A stretch of 64,000 nucleotides of DNA from Pseudomonadota bacterium (GCA_018242205.1 JAFECJ010000003.1:124001-188000), one strand, 5' to 3'. Shown: positions 38,002 through 47,423, numbered from the stretch's first letter. Numbers and translations are program-made. The notes: a model not told the origin generated them from the letters alone.

Positions 38002-38790
38002 ATGTCTCGTATAACTCTGCTCACGCTGCAGATTGCCGTTGCCGTCGTCGCCGTCGGCGCTTGGTACGTGCTGTCGACCTATCCGGTTTTCGGCGTGATC
38101 CTGCTGCCGCCGTTCTTCTTCTCGACACCGGGCGACGTCATCAAGCAGGTCATCGTCTGGTTCGCCACCGGCGTGATCTGGAAACATCTGTGGGTGACGC
38201 TGGTCGAATCGATGCTCGCCTTCGTCATCGGTTCGCTCGGCGGCGTGCTGGTCGGCTTCTGGTTCGCGCGCCAGCCGCGCACCGCCGCGGTGTTCGATCC
38301 TTACGTCAAGATGGCGAATGCGCTGCCGCGCGTGGTGCTGGCGCCGATCTTCACGCTGTGGCTCGGCCTCGGCATCTGGTCGAAGGTCGCGCTCGGCGTC
38401 ACGCTCGTGTTCTTCATCGTGTTCTTCAACGTCTATCAGGGCGTCAAGGAAGTCTCGCCCACGGTGCTTGCCAATGCCCGCATGCTCGGCATGAACGAGC
38501 GGCAGCTGATGCGCCACGTCTACTGGCCGTCGGCCTTGTCGTGGATGTTCTCCTCGCTGCACACCTCGGTCGGTTTCGCCGTGGTTGGCGCGGTGGTCGG
38601 CGAATATCTCGGCGCCGCCGCCGGGCTCGGTTATCTGATCCAGCAGGCGGAAGGGGTGTTTGACGTCGCCGGCGTGTTCGCCGGCATGTTCGTGCTCGCC
38701 GCCTTCGTCATTGTCATCGACACCATCGTGACGATGATCGAGAAGCGGCTCCTGGTCTGGCGGCCCGCCATCGGCGATGCAAAACCGTAA
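38002..38790 (+). CDS. NitT/TauT-type ABC transporter permease
   Basis: A 262-residue inner-membrane permease with about six helices. The EAA-type loop (MLGMNERQLMRHVYWPSALS) near residue 165 would contact the ATPase. The N-terminus begins MSRITLLTLQIAVAVVAVGA; the upstream in-frame extension reads into the inverted repeat and is rejected. GGGGAAGAGAGA, partly supplied by the repeat's right end, precedes the start. Confidence 0.92.
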   Translation: MSRITLLTLQIAVAVVAVGAWYVLSTYPVFGVILLPPFFFSTPGDVIKQVIVWFATGVIWKHLWVTLVESMLAFVIGSLGGVLVGFWFARQPRTAAVFDPYVKMANALPRVVLAPIFTLWLGLGIWSKVALGVTLVFFIVFFNVYQGVKEVSPTVLANARMLGMNERQLMRHVYWPSALSWMFSSLHTSVGFAVVGAVVGEYLGAAAGLGYLIQQAEGVFDVAGVFAGMFVLAAFVIVIDTIVTMIEKRLLVWRPAIGDAKP

Positions 38791-38895
38791 GGTCGCCCTG
38801 ATGTTCCGGCCCTAGGCAACGCCGCCGGGCTGGCCTATCGTCCGCGCCAACCGCCCGGCCGAGAGGCCGGCAAAACACCACCAAGGAGGAAACGG

Positions 38896-39927
38896 ATGTC
38901 CAACCTGTTCCGTCGCGTCGCCGGTACGGCCGCCGCGATCGTCATTTCGACCGGCGTGATGGCCGGCTCGGCGCTGGCCCAGAAGGTCACGCTCGCCATC
39001 GGCGGCGCCTCGTGCCTGTGCTATCTGCCGACCGTGCTCGCCAACCAGCTCGGCGAATACAAGAAGGCCGGGGTCGACGTCGACATGGTCGCCTTCAAGG
39101 GCGGTTCCGACGCGCTCAAGGCCGTGATCGGCGGCTCAGCCGACGTCGTCTCCGGCTATTTCGACCACTGCGTCAATCTGGCGGCCAAGGGCCAGCACCT
39201 GCAGTCCTTCGTCGTCTATGACCGTTTCCCTGGCCTTGTGCTCGTCGTGTCGCCGAAGCACAACGACACGGTCAAATCGGTCAAGGACCTGGCCAACAAG
39301 AAGGTCGGCGTTTCGGCGCCCGGTTCCTCGACCGACTTCTTCCTCAAATACATCCTCAGCAAGAACGGTGTCGATCCGAACTCGGTCGGCGTCATCGGCG
39401 TCGGCCTCGGCGGCAGCGCGGTCGCGGCCATGGAGCAGGGCCAGATCGATGCAGCTGTGATGCTCGACCCGGCGGTCACAATCCTCGCCGACAAGTATAA
39501 GGATCTGCGGATCCTCTCCGACACCCGCTCGCAGAAGGACACGCTCGCGGTGTTCGGCGGCGAATATCCGGGCGGCGCGCTTTATACCAAGGCCGAGTGG
39601 ATTGCCGCGCATCCCAAGGAAGTGCAGGGCATGGCCACCGCGATCATCGCGACGCTGAAGTGGATCCACTCGCACACCGCCGAGGAGATTGCCGACAAGA
39701 TGCCGGCTGAGTATGTCGGCAAGGACAAGGCGACCTACATCGCCGCGCTGAAGAATACGCTGCCGATGTATTCGAACGACGGCCGGATGGACCCGAAGGG
39801 CGCCGCCGCCGTGCTCGCGGTGTTCTCGCAGTCGTCGCCGGACGTGGCCAAGGCGCATATCGACCTGTCGAAGACCTACACCAACGAGTTCGTCGACGCT
39901 GCCAACAAGAAGCTGGGCATGAAGTAA
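38896..39927 (+). CDS. NitT/TauT-type ABC transporter substrate-binding protein
   Basis: A 343-residue periplasmic protein with a signal peptide (about 1-28, ending GSALA). It has the SsuA/THI5-like fold pattern: LAIGGASCLCYLPTVLANQL, FKGGSDALKAVIGGSADVVS, VGVSAPGSSTDFFLKYIL. These bind small ligands such as sulfonates, nitrate, pyrimidine precursors or aromatics; the actual ligand is not evident. GGAGG precedes the start. A strong terminator follows the gene. Confidence 0.9.
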   Translation: MSNLFRRVAGTAAAIVISTGVMAGSALAQKVTLAIGGASCLCYLPTVLANQLGEYKKAGVDVDMVAFKGGSDALKAVIGGSADVVSGYFDHCVNLAAKGQHLQSFVVYDRFPGLVLVVSPKHNDTVKSVKDLANKKVGVSAPGSSTDFFLKYILSKNGVDPNSVGVIGVGLGGSAVAAMEQGQIDAAVMLDPAVTILADKYKDLRILSDTRSQKDTLAVFGGEYPGGALYTKAEWIAAHPKEVQGMATAIIATLKWIHSHTAEEIADKMPAEYVGKDKATYIAALKNTLPMYSNDGRMDPKGAAAVLAVFSQSSPDVAKAHIDLSKTYTNEFVDAANKKLGMK

Positions 39928-39956
39928 CGCTCCGGCCACCATCAACGAGATGTGTG

Positions 39957-39990
39957 GAAACGGCGGGGGAACTTCCCCGCCGTTTCTGTT
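39957..39990 (+). terminator. intrinsic terminator after the ABC transporter genes
   Basis: A 12-bp perfect stem, GAAACGGCGGGG / CCCCGCCGTTTC (39957-39986), followed by TGTTATT. It also lies just upstream of pdxY. Confidence 0.85.
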
Positions 39991-40002
39991 ATTATCGCTC
40001 GC

Positions 40003-40887
40003 ATGAACCTGATCTCAATCCAGTCGCATGTCGTCTACGGCCATGTCGGCAATTCGGCCGCCGTCTTTCCCCTGCAGCGCATGGGCGTCGAAGTCTGGCC
40101 GATCCATACCGTGCAATTCTCCAACCACACCGGGTATGGCGAATGGCAGGGCGAGGTCTTCGGCGCCAAGCTGATCCGCGATCTGATGGCCGGGCTCGAG
40201 AAACGCGGTGTGCTGCCGGAGTGCGACGGCATTCTCTCGGGCTACATGGGCAGCGCCGAGATTGCCGAGGCGATCCTTGAGGCGGTCGGTACTGTACGCC
40301 GCGGCAATCCATCGGCGCGCTATTGCTGCGATCCGGTGATTGGCGATGTCGGCAAGGGCGTCTTCGTCCGCGAGGGCATTCCTGACTTCATCAAGAAAAA
40401 GGCGCTGCCCGCTGCCGATGTCGTTACACCGAACCAGTTCGAGCTCGATTTCCTCACCGGCCGGCCGTCGAATACCCGCGCCGCCGCGCTCGACGCGGTC
40501 AAGGCATTGCACGATCTCGGTCCGCGCGCCGTGCTGGTGACGTCGCTGCATATCGACGAGACGCCGGAGGATTCAATTGACATGCTCGCCTCCGACGACA
40601 CCGGTTGCTATCTGCTGCGGACGCCGCGCCTGCAGTTGATCGCCAATGGCGCCGGCGACGCGGTGGCGGCGCTGTTCCTGGCGCATTATCTGAGACAGGG
40701 CGGCGCCAAGGAGGCGCTGGCCCGCGCCGGCAACAGCATCTTCGGCATCCTGCAGAAGACCGCGGAGGCCGGCGCCGGCGAGATCCAGGTCGTATTGGCC
40801 CAGGACGAGGTTACCGGTCCAAGCAACGCGTTCGAAGTCGAACAGCTCGTCGCGCCGCCGCTGAAAGAAACCGAAAGGCAATTGTAA
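40003..40887 (+). CDS. pdxY: pyridoxal kinase
   Basis: A 294-residue PfkB/ribokinase-like kinase that phosphorylates pyridoxal in B6 salvage. SIQSHVVYGHVGNSAAVFPL and VQFSNHTGYGEWQG are PdxY/PdxK hallmarks; CDPVIGDVGKGVFV and NGAGDAVAALFLAHYL supply the phosphate and ATP-site motifs. The ATG at 40003 matches the family start (MNLISIQSHV). The stop shares a base with the next start (TAATG), so pdxY-phzF-NUDIX form an operon. Confidence 0.94.
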   Translation: MNLISIQSHVVYGHVGNSAAVFPLQRMGVEVWPIHTVQFSNHTGYGEWQGEVFGAKLIRDLMAGLEKRGVLPECDGILSGYMGSAEIAEAILEAVGTVRRGNPSARYCCDPVIGDVGKGVFVREGIPDFIKKKALPAADVVTPNQFELDFLTGRPSNTRAAALDAVKALHDLGPRAVLVTSLHIDETPEDSIDMLASDDTGCYLLRTPRLQLIANGAGDAVAALFLAHYLRQGGAKEALARAGNSIFGILQKTAEAGAGEIQVVLAQDEVTGPSNAFEVEQLVAPPLKETERQL

Positions 40888-41783
40888 TGCGCCGCCGTTT
40901 CATCACGCTCGATGTCTTCACCAGGGAGCGCTTTGCGGGTAATCCGCTCGGTATGGTGTTCGATGCCGAGGGGCTCGACACACAGGCGATGCAGACCCTC
41001 GCCCGCGAGTTCAACTATTCGGAAACCGTGTTCATTACACCGCCGCAGGCTGCCGGTCATCGCGCCGCCATGCGCATCTTCACGCCGTCGTCGGAATTGC
41101 CGTTTGCCGGCCACCCCACCGTCGGGGCGGCGGTCGGGTTGGCGCGCGCCGCTGGCGACAAGACAGTAAGCTTTGTCATCGAGGAAAAGATCGGCCCGGT
41201 CGCATGCGACGTGCGTCTGCACGGCGCCGACTCCGGGTTCGCCGAGTTCAAGTTGCCGCAACTGCCGCAGGAGGCTGGCGACCTGCCGGACGCCGCGACG
41301 CTGGCGGCGGGGCTCAGCCTCGACGGCACCGATATCGACGTCCAGGCGTTCCCGCCGTCGCGTTGGTCGGCCGGCGTGCCCTTCGCCATGGTCGCCGTGC
41401 GCTCGCTGGATGCTGCCGGCCGCGCCAAGCCGAATGGCGAGGCCTTCACTAAGGCATTCGGTGTCGGAGGCCCCGCAAAAGCCTATGTGATCTGCGAAGA
41501 GACGGCCGAGGCCGGCCACCAGCTCCACGTCCGCATGTTCGCGCCCGGCATCGGCATTGCCGAGGATCCGGCGACCGGCGGCGCGTTGGCGGCATTCGCC
41601 GGGCTCTATGTCGCGCACAAGCGCCCGACCGACGGCGTGCATAAGCTCGCGATCGAGCAAGGCTACGAAATGGGCCGGCCGAGCGTGCTGCACCTGACCC
41701 TCGACGTTGCCGGCGGCGTGCTGCGCTCTGCTTCGATCGGCGGCGATGCCGTCGTTGTCACCGAGGGCGTCATCGAGGCATGA
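40887..41783 (+). CDS. PhzF family isomerase/epimerase
   Basis: A 298-residue PhzF-like protein of diaminopimelate-epimerase fold. FAGNPLGMVFDAEGL near residue 17, the probable general-acid Glu46 in NYSETVFI, LPFAGHPTVGAA near 72 and EDPATGGALAAFAGL near 230 are the family signatures. Substrate unknown. It starts at an ATG overlapping the pdxY stop (TAATG) and overlaps the NUDIX gene by 4 bp. Confidence 0.9.
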   Translation: MRRRFITLDVFTRERFAGNPLGMVFDAEGLDTQAMQTLAREFNYSETVFITPPQAAGHRAAMRIFTPSSELPFAGHPTVGAAVGLARAAGDKTVSFVIEEKIGPVACDVRLHGADSGFAEFKLPQLPQEAGDLPDAATLAAGLSLDGTDIDVQAFPPSRWSAGVPFAMVAVRSLDAAGRAKPNGEAFTKAFGVGGPAKAYVICEETAEAGHQLHVRMFAPGIGIAEDPATGGALAAFAGLYVAHKRPTDGVHKLAIEQGYEMGRPSVLHLTLDVAGGVLRSASIGGDAVVVTEGVIEA

Positions 41784-42484
41784 CCAGCACGCCGAAAGTC
41801 GTCCACGTCGACCGCCTCGAACTCGCTTATGAGCCGAAGGCCTGGGCCTTCGCCGACGCCAACCGCCACCAGATCGACGCCGTCTTTGCCGAAGCGCAGG
41901 CCAAGAAGCCGGCTCTGTTCAACGGCCGCGTAATGGTCATGCACCGCTGCAGCATCGACCACGGCGTCATGAGCGGCGGCTTCTTGGAAACCGATTACGC
42001 CAGCTTTACCTATTGGATCGCCGGCGGGCGGCCGGACGCCGGTATCTACGACTGCTTCGGCGCGGCCGCGCTGATGTCGGCCGACGGCGCCTTCCTGCTC
42101 GGCGAGATGGGCGCGCACACCTATAACGCCGGCCAAATCTATTTTCCTTGTGGGACGCCGGACCGCAGCGATCTGACCGGCAACACCGTTGACTTCGATT
42201 TCAGCGTCAGGCGCGAACTCAAGGAAGAGACCGGTCTCGACTCGTCGGAACTGACTGATGAACCCGGCTGGACTCTGGCCATGGACGGCGAGGTCATCTG
42301 CGCCGTTAAGGTGATGCGCTCGCCGCTTGTGGCCGAGCCGCTACGTGCGAAAATGCTGCGGCATCTCGCCCGCGAGCGCCAACCCGAGCTCGCCGACATC
42401 AAGATCGTCCGCGGCGTTGGCGATTTCCATCCGAAGATGCGGCCCTTTGCCCGCATCTTTCTCGCTGCGCGGTTCTCCGGCTAA
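41780..42484 (+). CDS. NUDIX-fold protein with atypical Nudix box
   Basis: A 234-residue protein. RRELKEETGL near residue 150 matches the REUxEExGU half of a Nudix box, but the preceding GxxxxxE half is not canonical: GTPDRSDLTGN is followed by VDFDFSV, so the first Glu is missing or displaced. Most of the protein (for example MHRCSIDHGVMSGGFLETDY) is not a generic Nudix. Role unknown; perhaps a nucleotide- or cofactor-related hydrolase tied to pdxY and phzF. The start overlaps the phzF stop. Confidence 0.7.
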   Translation: MTSTPKVVHVDRLELAYEPKAWAFADANRHQIDAVFAEAQAKKPALFNGRVMVMHRCSIDHGVMSGGFLETDYASFTYWIAGGRPDAGIYDCFGAAALMSADGAFLLGEMGAHTYNAGQIYFPCGTPDRSDLTGNTVDFDFSVRRELKEETGLDSSELTDEPGWTLAMDGEVICAVKVMRSPLVAEPLRAKMLRHLARERQPELADIKIVRGVGDFHPKMRPFARIFLAARFSG

Positions 42485-42501
42485 AGCGACAGGAGGCTTC
42501 C

Positions 42502-43383
42502 ATGAAGCTCGATCAAATTGCCAAACGCTTCCGCATCGACAAGCCCGGAGCGTTCAAATTGGCCGCTCACGATCCGGCCGACACCGCGGGATTGTCGATA
42601 GACAAGGGTGAAGCCAAGGACCTGCTCAAGGAAGGGATCGAGCGGCTTTCCGACCTTCAGGAGAAGCTCTACGCCGAGAACCGCTGGTCCGTCCTTGTCG
42701 TGTTGCAGGCAATGGACGCCGCCGGGAAGGACAGTCTCATCGAACACGTCATGAGCGGCGTCAATCCGCAAGGTGTGCAGGTGTTTTCATTCAAGCAGCC
42801 GAGCGCCGAGGATCTCGACCACAATTTCCTATGGCGCGTGGCGCAGCGCCTGCCGGAGCGCGGCCGCATCGGCATCTTCAATCGCTCGCATTACGAGGAG
42901 GTGCTGGTGGTGCGTGTGCACCCGGACTACCTCAAGGCACAGCGGCTGCCTGATACGGTCAACGGCAAGGATATCTGGCATCAGCGCTTCGACGACATCC
43001 GCGCTTTCGAAAGACATCTGGCGCGCAACGGCACGCTGATCCTCAAATTCTTCCTCAACGTGTCGCGCGACGAACAGCGAAAGCGCTTCCTCGACCGCAT
43101 CGACGAGCCCGGCAAGCGCTGGAAGTTCTCCATGAGCGATGTATCGGAGCGCGCGCTATGGCCGAAATACATGGACGCCTATGAGGACGCCATTCGCGAA
43201 ACCTCGACGCCGGAGGCGCCGTGGTACGTCGTCCCGGCAGATAACAAGTGGTTCACCCGGCTCGTGGTCGCCGGTGCTCTGGTTGAAGCGCTGGAAAGCC
43301 TGAAGCTTGCCTATCCCAAGGTGGAGGGGGCGGCACTCGACGAACTGGAGAAGGCCAAGGCGGCGCTGAAGGCGGAGAGGTGA
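42502..43383 (+). CDS. ppk2: polyphosphate kinase 2 family protein
   Basis: A 293-residue PPK2 enzyme. The Walker A-like motif QAMDAAGKDSLIEHVMSGV lies near residue 71, and IFNRSHYEEVLVVRVHPDY contains the Walker B/lid region (Arg-Ser-His-Tyr-Glu-Glu). A single domain of this size indicates class I or III PPK2, transferring phosphate between polyphosphate and nucleotides. It follows the NUDIX gene by 17 bp with AGGAGG before the ATG, so it may be part of the pdxY unit. Confidence 0.92.
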   Translation: MKLDQIAKRFRIDKPGAFKLAAHDPADTAGLSIDKGEAKDLLKEGIERLSDLQEKLYAENRWSVLVVLQAMDAAGKDSLIEHVMSGVNPQGVQVFSFKQPSAEDLDHNFLWRVAQRLPERGRIGIFNRSHYEEVLVVRVHPDYLKAQRLPDTVNGKDIWHQRFDDIRAFERHLARNGTLILKFFLNVSRDEQRKRFLDRIDEPGKRWKFSMSDVSERALWPKYMDAYEDAIRETSTPEAPWYVVPADNKWFTRLVVAGALVEALESLKLAYPKVEGAALDELEKAKAALKAER

Positions 43384-43387
43384 TTGT

Positions 43388-44098
43388 TTACCAAACGCCC
43401 GGCACCAGCCGAGAGCGTACCTTGTGACAGTAGGCGGCATAGCCTTTCAGGTCGCGCTTGAGCACGCGCTCCTCGTCGAGCAGCCGCCAGGCGAAGACGG
43501 CGATGAGTGGAATAACCAGCAGCAGGCTCCAGGTGGAGCCAAGGGCGAGCGGCGTCAGGCCGAACATCAAGAGTGCGCCGGAATACATCGGATGCCGCAC
43601 AAAGGCGTAAGGCCCGGTGCTGATCACCGGTTGGTCGGCGCCGGTCGTGATCGTCGCCGCCGCATAGCTGTTCTCCGACAGCACATAGCAGACCAAAACG
43701 TAGGACAGCAGGACGGCCACATCGGCAGCGATGACCAGCCATGCCGGCACATGCGACCAGCCGAACAGGTGGTCGAGACCGGGCAGCGCGAACAGCAGCA
43801 CCACGCAGACCGAGGCCAGGCTCATGATGATTTTCTGGTTGTTTTCGGTTTCGGCCGCCGGGCCGACCGCCAGGCGCCGTTCGACCAGCGCCGGATCGTA
43901 CTTCAGGAAATACAGCGAGCCGCCGATCGTGAATGCCGAGAACAGCGCCCAATAGAGCCAGCCCTGCCAGTAGGTTAGGCTCAGCGACGGCAGCATAATG
44001 ACGACGCCGAGGGCGACGATGAATTTCGCCGAACTCACCAGCGTCCGGCGCCGGAGTTCAGGGCCGGCTTGCGGGGCAGGGGTTGTTGCAAGGGTCAT
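43388..44098 (-). CDS. isoprenylcysteine methyltransferase-like membrane protein
   Basis: A 236-residue protein with five or so membrane helices and the ICMT/PEMT-like C-terminal motif STGPYAFVRHPMYSGALLM, which binds S-adenosylmethionine at the membrane. DEERVLKRDLKGYAAYCHKVR is the family's final motif (E-E-x-L...Y). Substrate unknown. It is convergent with ppk2, with only 4 bp between stop codons. Confidence 0.85.
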   Translation of the reverse strand: MTLATTPAPQAGPELRRRTLVSSAKFIVALGVVIMLPSLSLTYWQGWLYWALFSAFTIGGSLYFLKYDPALVERRLAVGPAAETENNQKIIMSLASVCVVLLFALPGLDHLFGWSHVPAWLVIAADVAVLLSYVLVCYVLSENSYAAATITTGADQPVISTGPYAFVRHPMYSGALLMFGLTPLALGSTWSLLLVIPLIAVFAWRLLDEERVLKRDLKGYAAYCHKVRSRLVPGVW

Positions 44099-44334
44099 GG
44101 GCGGCTCCGGATTTCAACGCACAAGACCGGGTCTGGTTTGGGCAGCAAACCGTCAGCAATGCTGACCTATTACACCGCTTGCATGGGCCAAGTCCGATCG
44201 GCTAGAAACCCCGTTATCCGGTAGCCGTTTAACGGGGACTTTACCGGAATCCGCGACCGTCAGGGTCGTTACTGAGGGTACTTGAGCCAATGCCGACGCG
44301 GCAGCCCATCTGCGCGATCGACCCGGCGGCCACC

Positions 44335-44394
44335 ATGGCTAAGCCGGTGGCTACCCTCATTCTGGGCACGCTCCTTCTCCTTACCCGCCCCTGA
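44335..44394 (+). CDS. leu leader peptide (attenuation)
   Basis: A 19-codon frame, MAKPVATLILGTLLLLTRP then TGA. It has six Leu codons, four of them consecutive (44371-44382), 113 bp ahead of leuA. This matches leader peptides that control leucine synthesis by ribosome stalling. An in-frame ATG at 44290 would lengthen it. Downstream RNA is GC-rich and contains CTGGGCA three times (44362, 44402, 44415), but I find no U-tract terminator, so the exact mechanism is unclear. Confidence 0.78.
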   Translation: MAKPVATLILGTLLLLTRP

Positions 44395-44507
44395 GGGCCG
44401 GCTGGGCATTGCGCCTGGGCACTCGGGGGACGGCGGCAGATCAAGCACCCCAACAAGCGCCCCTCGGTCATGAACCCGGCGCAGGAATCTAGAGAAGGAC
44501 AATTCCA

Positions 44508-46085
44508 ATGGCTAGCCAGACCCCGTCCGATAAGGACCGTGTCGTCATTTTCGATACCACCTTGCGCGACGGCGAGCAGTGCCCCGGCGCCACCATGACC
44601 CACGAGGAAAAGCTCGAGGTCGCCGAACTGCTCGACACCATGGGCGTCGACATCATCGAGGCCGGCTTCCCGATCGCCTCGGAAGGCGACTTCGCCGCCG
44701 TCAACGAGATCGCCAAGCGCGCCAAGAACGCGGTGATCTGCGGTCTCTCCCGCGCCGCGCCGAAGGACATCGACCGCTGCGCCGAGGCGATCCGCCCGGC
44801 CAAGCGCAACCGCATCCACACCTTCCTGTCCACCTCGCCGGTGCACATGAAGTACAAGCTGCAGAAGGAGCCGCACGAGGTCTACGAGATGGTGATCGCG
44901 CAGGTGACCCGCGCGCGCAGCCATACCGACGACGTCGAGTGGTCGAGCGAGGACGGCACCCGTACCGAGATCGACTTCCTCTGCCGCTGCGTCGAGGCCG
45001 CAATCAAGGCCGGCGCCACCACCATCAACATCCCGGACACCGTCGGCTACACCACGCCGGAAGAATACATGCGTCTGTTCGAGACTGTGCGCCAGCGCGT
45101 GCCGAACTCCGACAAGGCGGTGTTCTCGACGCACTGCCATAACGATCTCGGCATGGCGGTGGCGAATTCGCTCGCCGGCGTCAAGGGCGGCGCGCGGCAG
45201 ATCGAATGCACCATCAACGGCATCGGCGAACGCGCCGGCAATGCCGCGCTCGAAGAAATCGTGATGGCGATCAAGACGCGCAACGACGTGTTCCCGTACA
45301 CGACCGGCATCGACGCGACGATGTTGACGCGGGCTTCGAAGCTGGTATCGGCGGCGACCTCGTTCCCGGTGCAGTACAACAAGGCCATCGTCGGTCGGAA
45401 CGCCTTTGCGCATGAGAGCGGCATCCACCAGGACGGTATGCTCAAGAACGCGCAAACCTACGAGATCATGACGCCGGAATCGGTCGGCGTGAAACAGACC
45501 TCGCTGGTCATGGGCAAGCACTCCGGCCGTCATGCGTTCCAGCATAAATTGGCCGAGCTCGGTTATCAGCTCTCGGACAATCAGTTGCAGGACGCCTTCG
45601 TGCGCTTCAAGGCCCTGGCCGACCGCAAGAAGCAGATCTACGACGAGGACATCGAGGCGCTGGTCGACGAAGAGATCGCCACCGCCCACGACCGCGTCAA
45701 GATCGTGTCGCTCACCGTGATCGCCGGCACCATGGGCCCGCAGACCGCGACGCTCACCGTCGATATCGACGGCAAGCATGTGACGCAGCAATCGGTCGGC
45801 AACGGCCCGGTCGATGCGATCTTCAATGCCATCCGCGCGCTGGTGCCGCATGAAGCGGTGTTGGAGCTCTATCAAGTGCACGCGGTTACCGAAGGCACCG
45901 ACGCGCAGGCCGAGGTTTCTGTGCGGTTGTCGGCGGAGGGCCGGTCGTTCACCGCCAAGGGTGCCGATCCCGATACTCTGGTGGCCTCGGCCAAGGCTTA
46001 TCTTGGCGCGCTCAACAAGATGATGAGTCGGTCCGGTCGCATCGCCGGGATCGAAAAGCGCATCCACTCGCAGGATGTTGGCTGA
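44508..46085 (+). CDS. leuA: 2-isopropylmalate synthase
   Basis: A 525-residue enzyme condensing acetyl-CoA with 2-ketoisovalerate, first step of leucine synthesis. The N-terminal TIM barrel has FDTTLRDGEQCPGATM and STHCHNDLGMAVANSLAG, with metal-binding Asp and His residues. The C-terminal LeuA dimer/regulatory domain (about 395-515) should bind leucine for feedback inhibition. AGAGAAGGACA precedes the ATG. A Leu-rich leader peptide lies upstream and a strong terminator downstream, so it is monocistronic. Confidence 0.96.
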   Translation: MASQTPSDKDRVVIFDTTLRDGEQCPGATMTHEEKLEVAELLDTMGVDIIEAGFPIASEGDFAAVNEIAKRAKNAVICGLSRAAPKDIDRCAEAIRPAKRNRIHTFLSTSPVHMKYKLQKEPHEVYEMVIAQVTRARSHTDDVEWSSEDGTRTEIDFLCRCVEAAIKAGATTINIPDTVGYTTPEEYMRLFETVRQRVPNSDKAVFSTHCHNDLGMAVANSLAGVKGGARQIECTINGIGERAGNAALEEIVMAIKTRNDVFPYTTGIDATMLTRASKLVSAATSFPVQYNKAIVGRNAFAHESGIHQDGMLKNAQTYEIMTPESVGVKQTSLVMGKHSGRHAFQHKLAELGYQLSDNQLQDAFVRFKALADRKKQIYDEDIEALVDEEIATAHDRVKIVSLTVIAGTMGPQTATLTVDIDGKHVTQQSVGNGPVDAIFNAIRALVPHEAVLELYQVHAVTEGTDAQAEVSVRLSAEGRSFTAKGADPDTLVASAKAYLGALNKMMSRSGRIAGIEKRIHSQDVG

Positions 46086-46110
46086 GCCATATCGCATCAT
46101 TGTGCGTTGC

Positions 46111-46147
46111 AATGCCGCGCCCTTCCCGGGGTGCGGCATTTTCGTTT
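46111..46147 (+). terminator. intrinsic terminator after leuA
   Basis: A 12-bp stem AATGCCGCGCCC / GGGTGCGGCATT with one G-U and loop TTCCCG, followed by TTCGTTT, 26 bp after the stop. Confidence 0.85.
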
Positions 46148-46340
46148 CGGCGCGTATTTGTTTCGGATTGACGACACTGCGCGCGATGCGGGCAAACGCC
46201 AGGCGCATATTTGGCCTTGACCGTCGCGAGCGGCGATGCTCGCCTTTGCCGCACTTGCCCGAGGTCGTATTACATGCGACTTTTGGCGACAACAACGACT
46301 AACGAAGTCAATTCGTTGGAATAAACCCGGAGGAACGAAC

Positions 46341-47336
46341 ATGCGTCACTGGCTCATTGCCGCTGCCGCGGCTGCCGTTATTGCCGCGCCCCTGTCGGCC
46401 CATGCCGACCCGATAGTCATGAAATTCAGTCATGTGGTCGCCGAGAAGACCCCGAAGGGGCAGGCGGCGCTGAAGTTCAAGGAACTCGCCGAGAAATATC
46501 TTCCCGGCAAGGTGAAGATCGAGGTCTACCCGAACTCGCAACTGTTCGGTGACGCCAAGGAAATGGAAGCGCTGGCACTCGGCGACGTCCAGTTCATCGC
46601 CACCTCGATGTCGAAATTCGGCAAGTACACCAAGAAGCTCGAGGTGTTTGACCTGCCCTTCATGTTCAAGGACATGGATGCGGTGGAGCGCTTCGAGAAC
46701 AGCAAGACCGGTCAGGAACTGCTGCATTCGATGGAGAACCGCAACTATCTCGGTCTGGCCTACTGGCACAACGGCCTGGCGCAAATGTCGGCCAACAAGC
46801 CGCTTCTGATGCCGTCCGACGCCAAGGGCCTGAAGTTCCGCATCCAGCAGTCCGACATCATCGCGGCAAGCTATGAAACGCTTGGCGCCAACGTGCAGAA
46901 GCTCGCTTTCTCGGAAGTCTATCAGGCGCTGCAGGTCGGCACGGTGAACGCCCAGGAGAACACTTGGTCGAACATCTTCTCCAAGAAGTTCTACGAGGTG
47001 CAGTCCGACTTTACCGAGTCGAACGATCGCGTCATCGACTACATGGTGCTGGTCAACGCGAAATGGTGGAAGGGGTTGCCCGACGATATCCGCGCTGGAT
47101 TGTCGAAGGCAATGAAGGAAGCCACGGCGGAAAACAACGTGATCGCCGGCAAGCTCAACGACGAAGCCAGGGCCAAGATCGAAGCCTCGGGCAAGGTCAA
47201 GATCCACAAGCTGACCGCCGAACAGCACAAGGCCTGGGTCGATTCGATGCGTCCGGTCTGGGAGAAGTTCAAGGGGCAAATCGGTGAGGACATCGTGAAG
47301 GCCGCGGTGGCTTCGAACGGTCCGCCGACCAATTGA
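46341..47336 (+). CDS. dctP: TRAP transporter substrate-binding protein (DctP type)
   Basis: A 331-residue periplasmic receptor. A signal peptide (about 1-22, ending AHA) is followed by MKFSHVVAEKTPKGQAALKF, IEVYPNSQLFGDAKEMEAL and GLKFRIQQSDI, the last carrying the conserved ligand Arg. DctP proteins bind C4-dicarboxylates or related acids; the precise ligand is unknown. GGAGG precedes the ATG at 46341. It is the first gene of a DctPQM set. Confidence 0.93.
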   Translation: MRHWLIAAAAAAVIAAPLSAHADPIVMKFSHVVAEKTPKGQAALKFKELAEKYLPGKVKIEVYPNSQLFGDAKEMEALALGDVQFIATSMSKFGKYTKKLEVFDLPFMFKDMDAVERFENSKTGQELLHSMENRNYLGLAYWHNGLAQMSANKPLLMPSDAKGLKFRIQQSDIIAASYETLGANVQKLAFSEVYQALQVGTVNAQENTWSNIFSKKFYEVQSDFTESNDRVIDYMVLVNAKWWKGLPDDIRAGLSKAMKEATAENNVIAGKLNDEARAKIEASGKVKIHKLTAEQHKAWVDSMRPVWEKFKGQIGEDIVKAAVASNGPPTN

Positions 47337-47423
47337 ATCGAAGGCACGTAACGTAATCCTGCAACATAGGCGGTCGCGACGCAGAAGCGCGGCCGCCGGT
47401 GGCCGATAATTGGGAGGGGAACG

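Noticed and set aside
44241..46295. Long minus-strand frame opposite leuA (684 codons)
   Set aside because: leuA is unambiguous on the plus strand; the opposite frame has low-complexity Arg/His/Asp-rich content without motifs.
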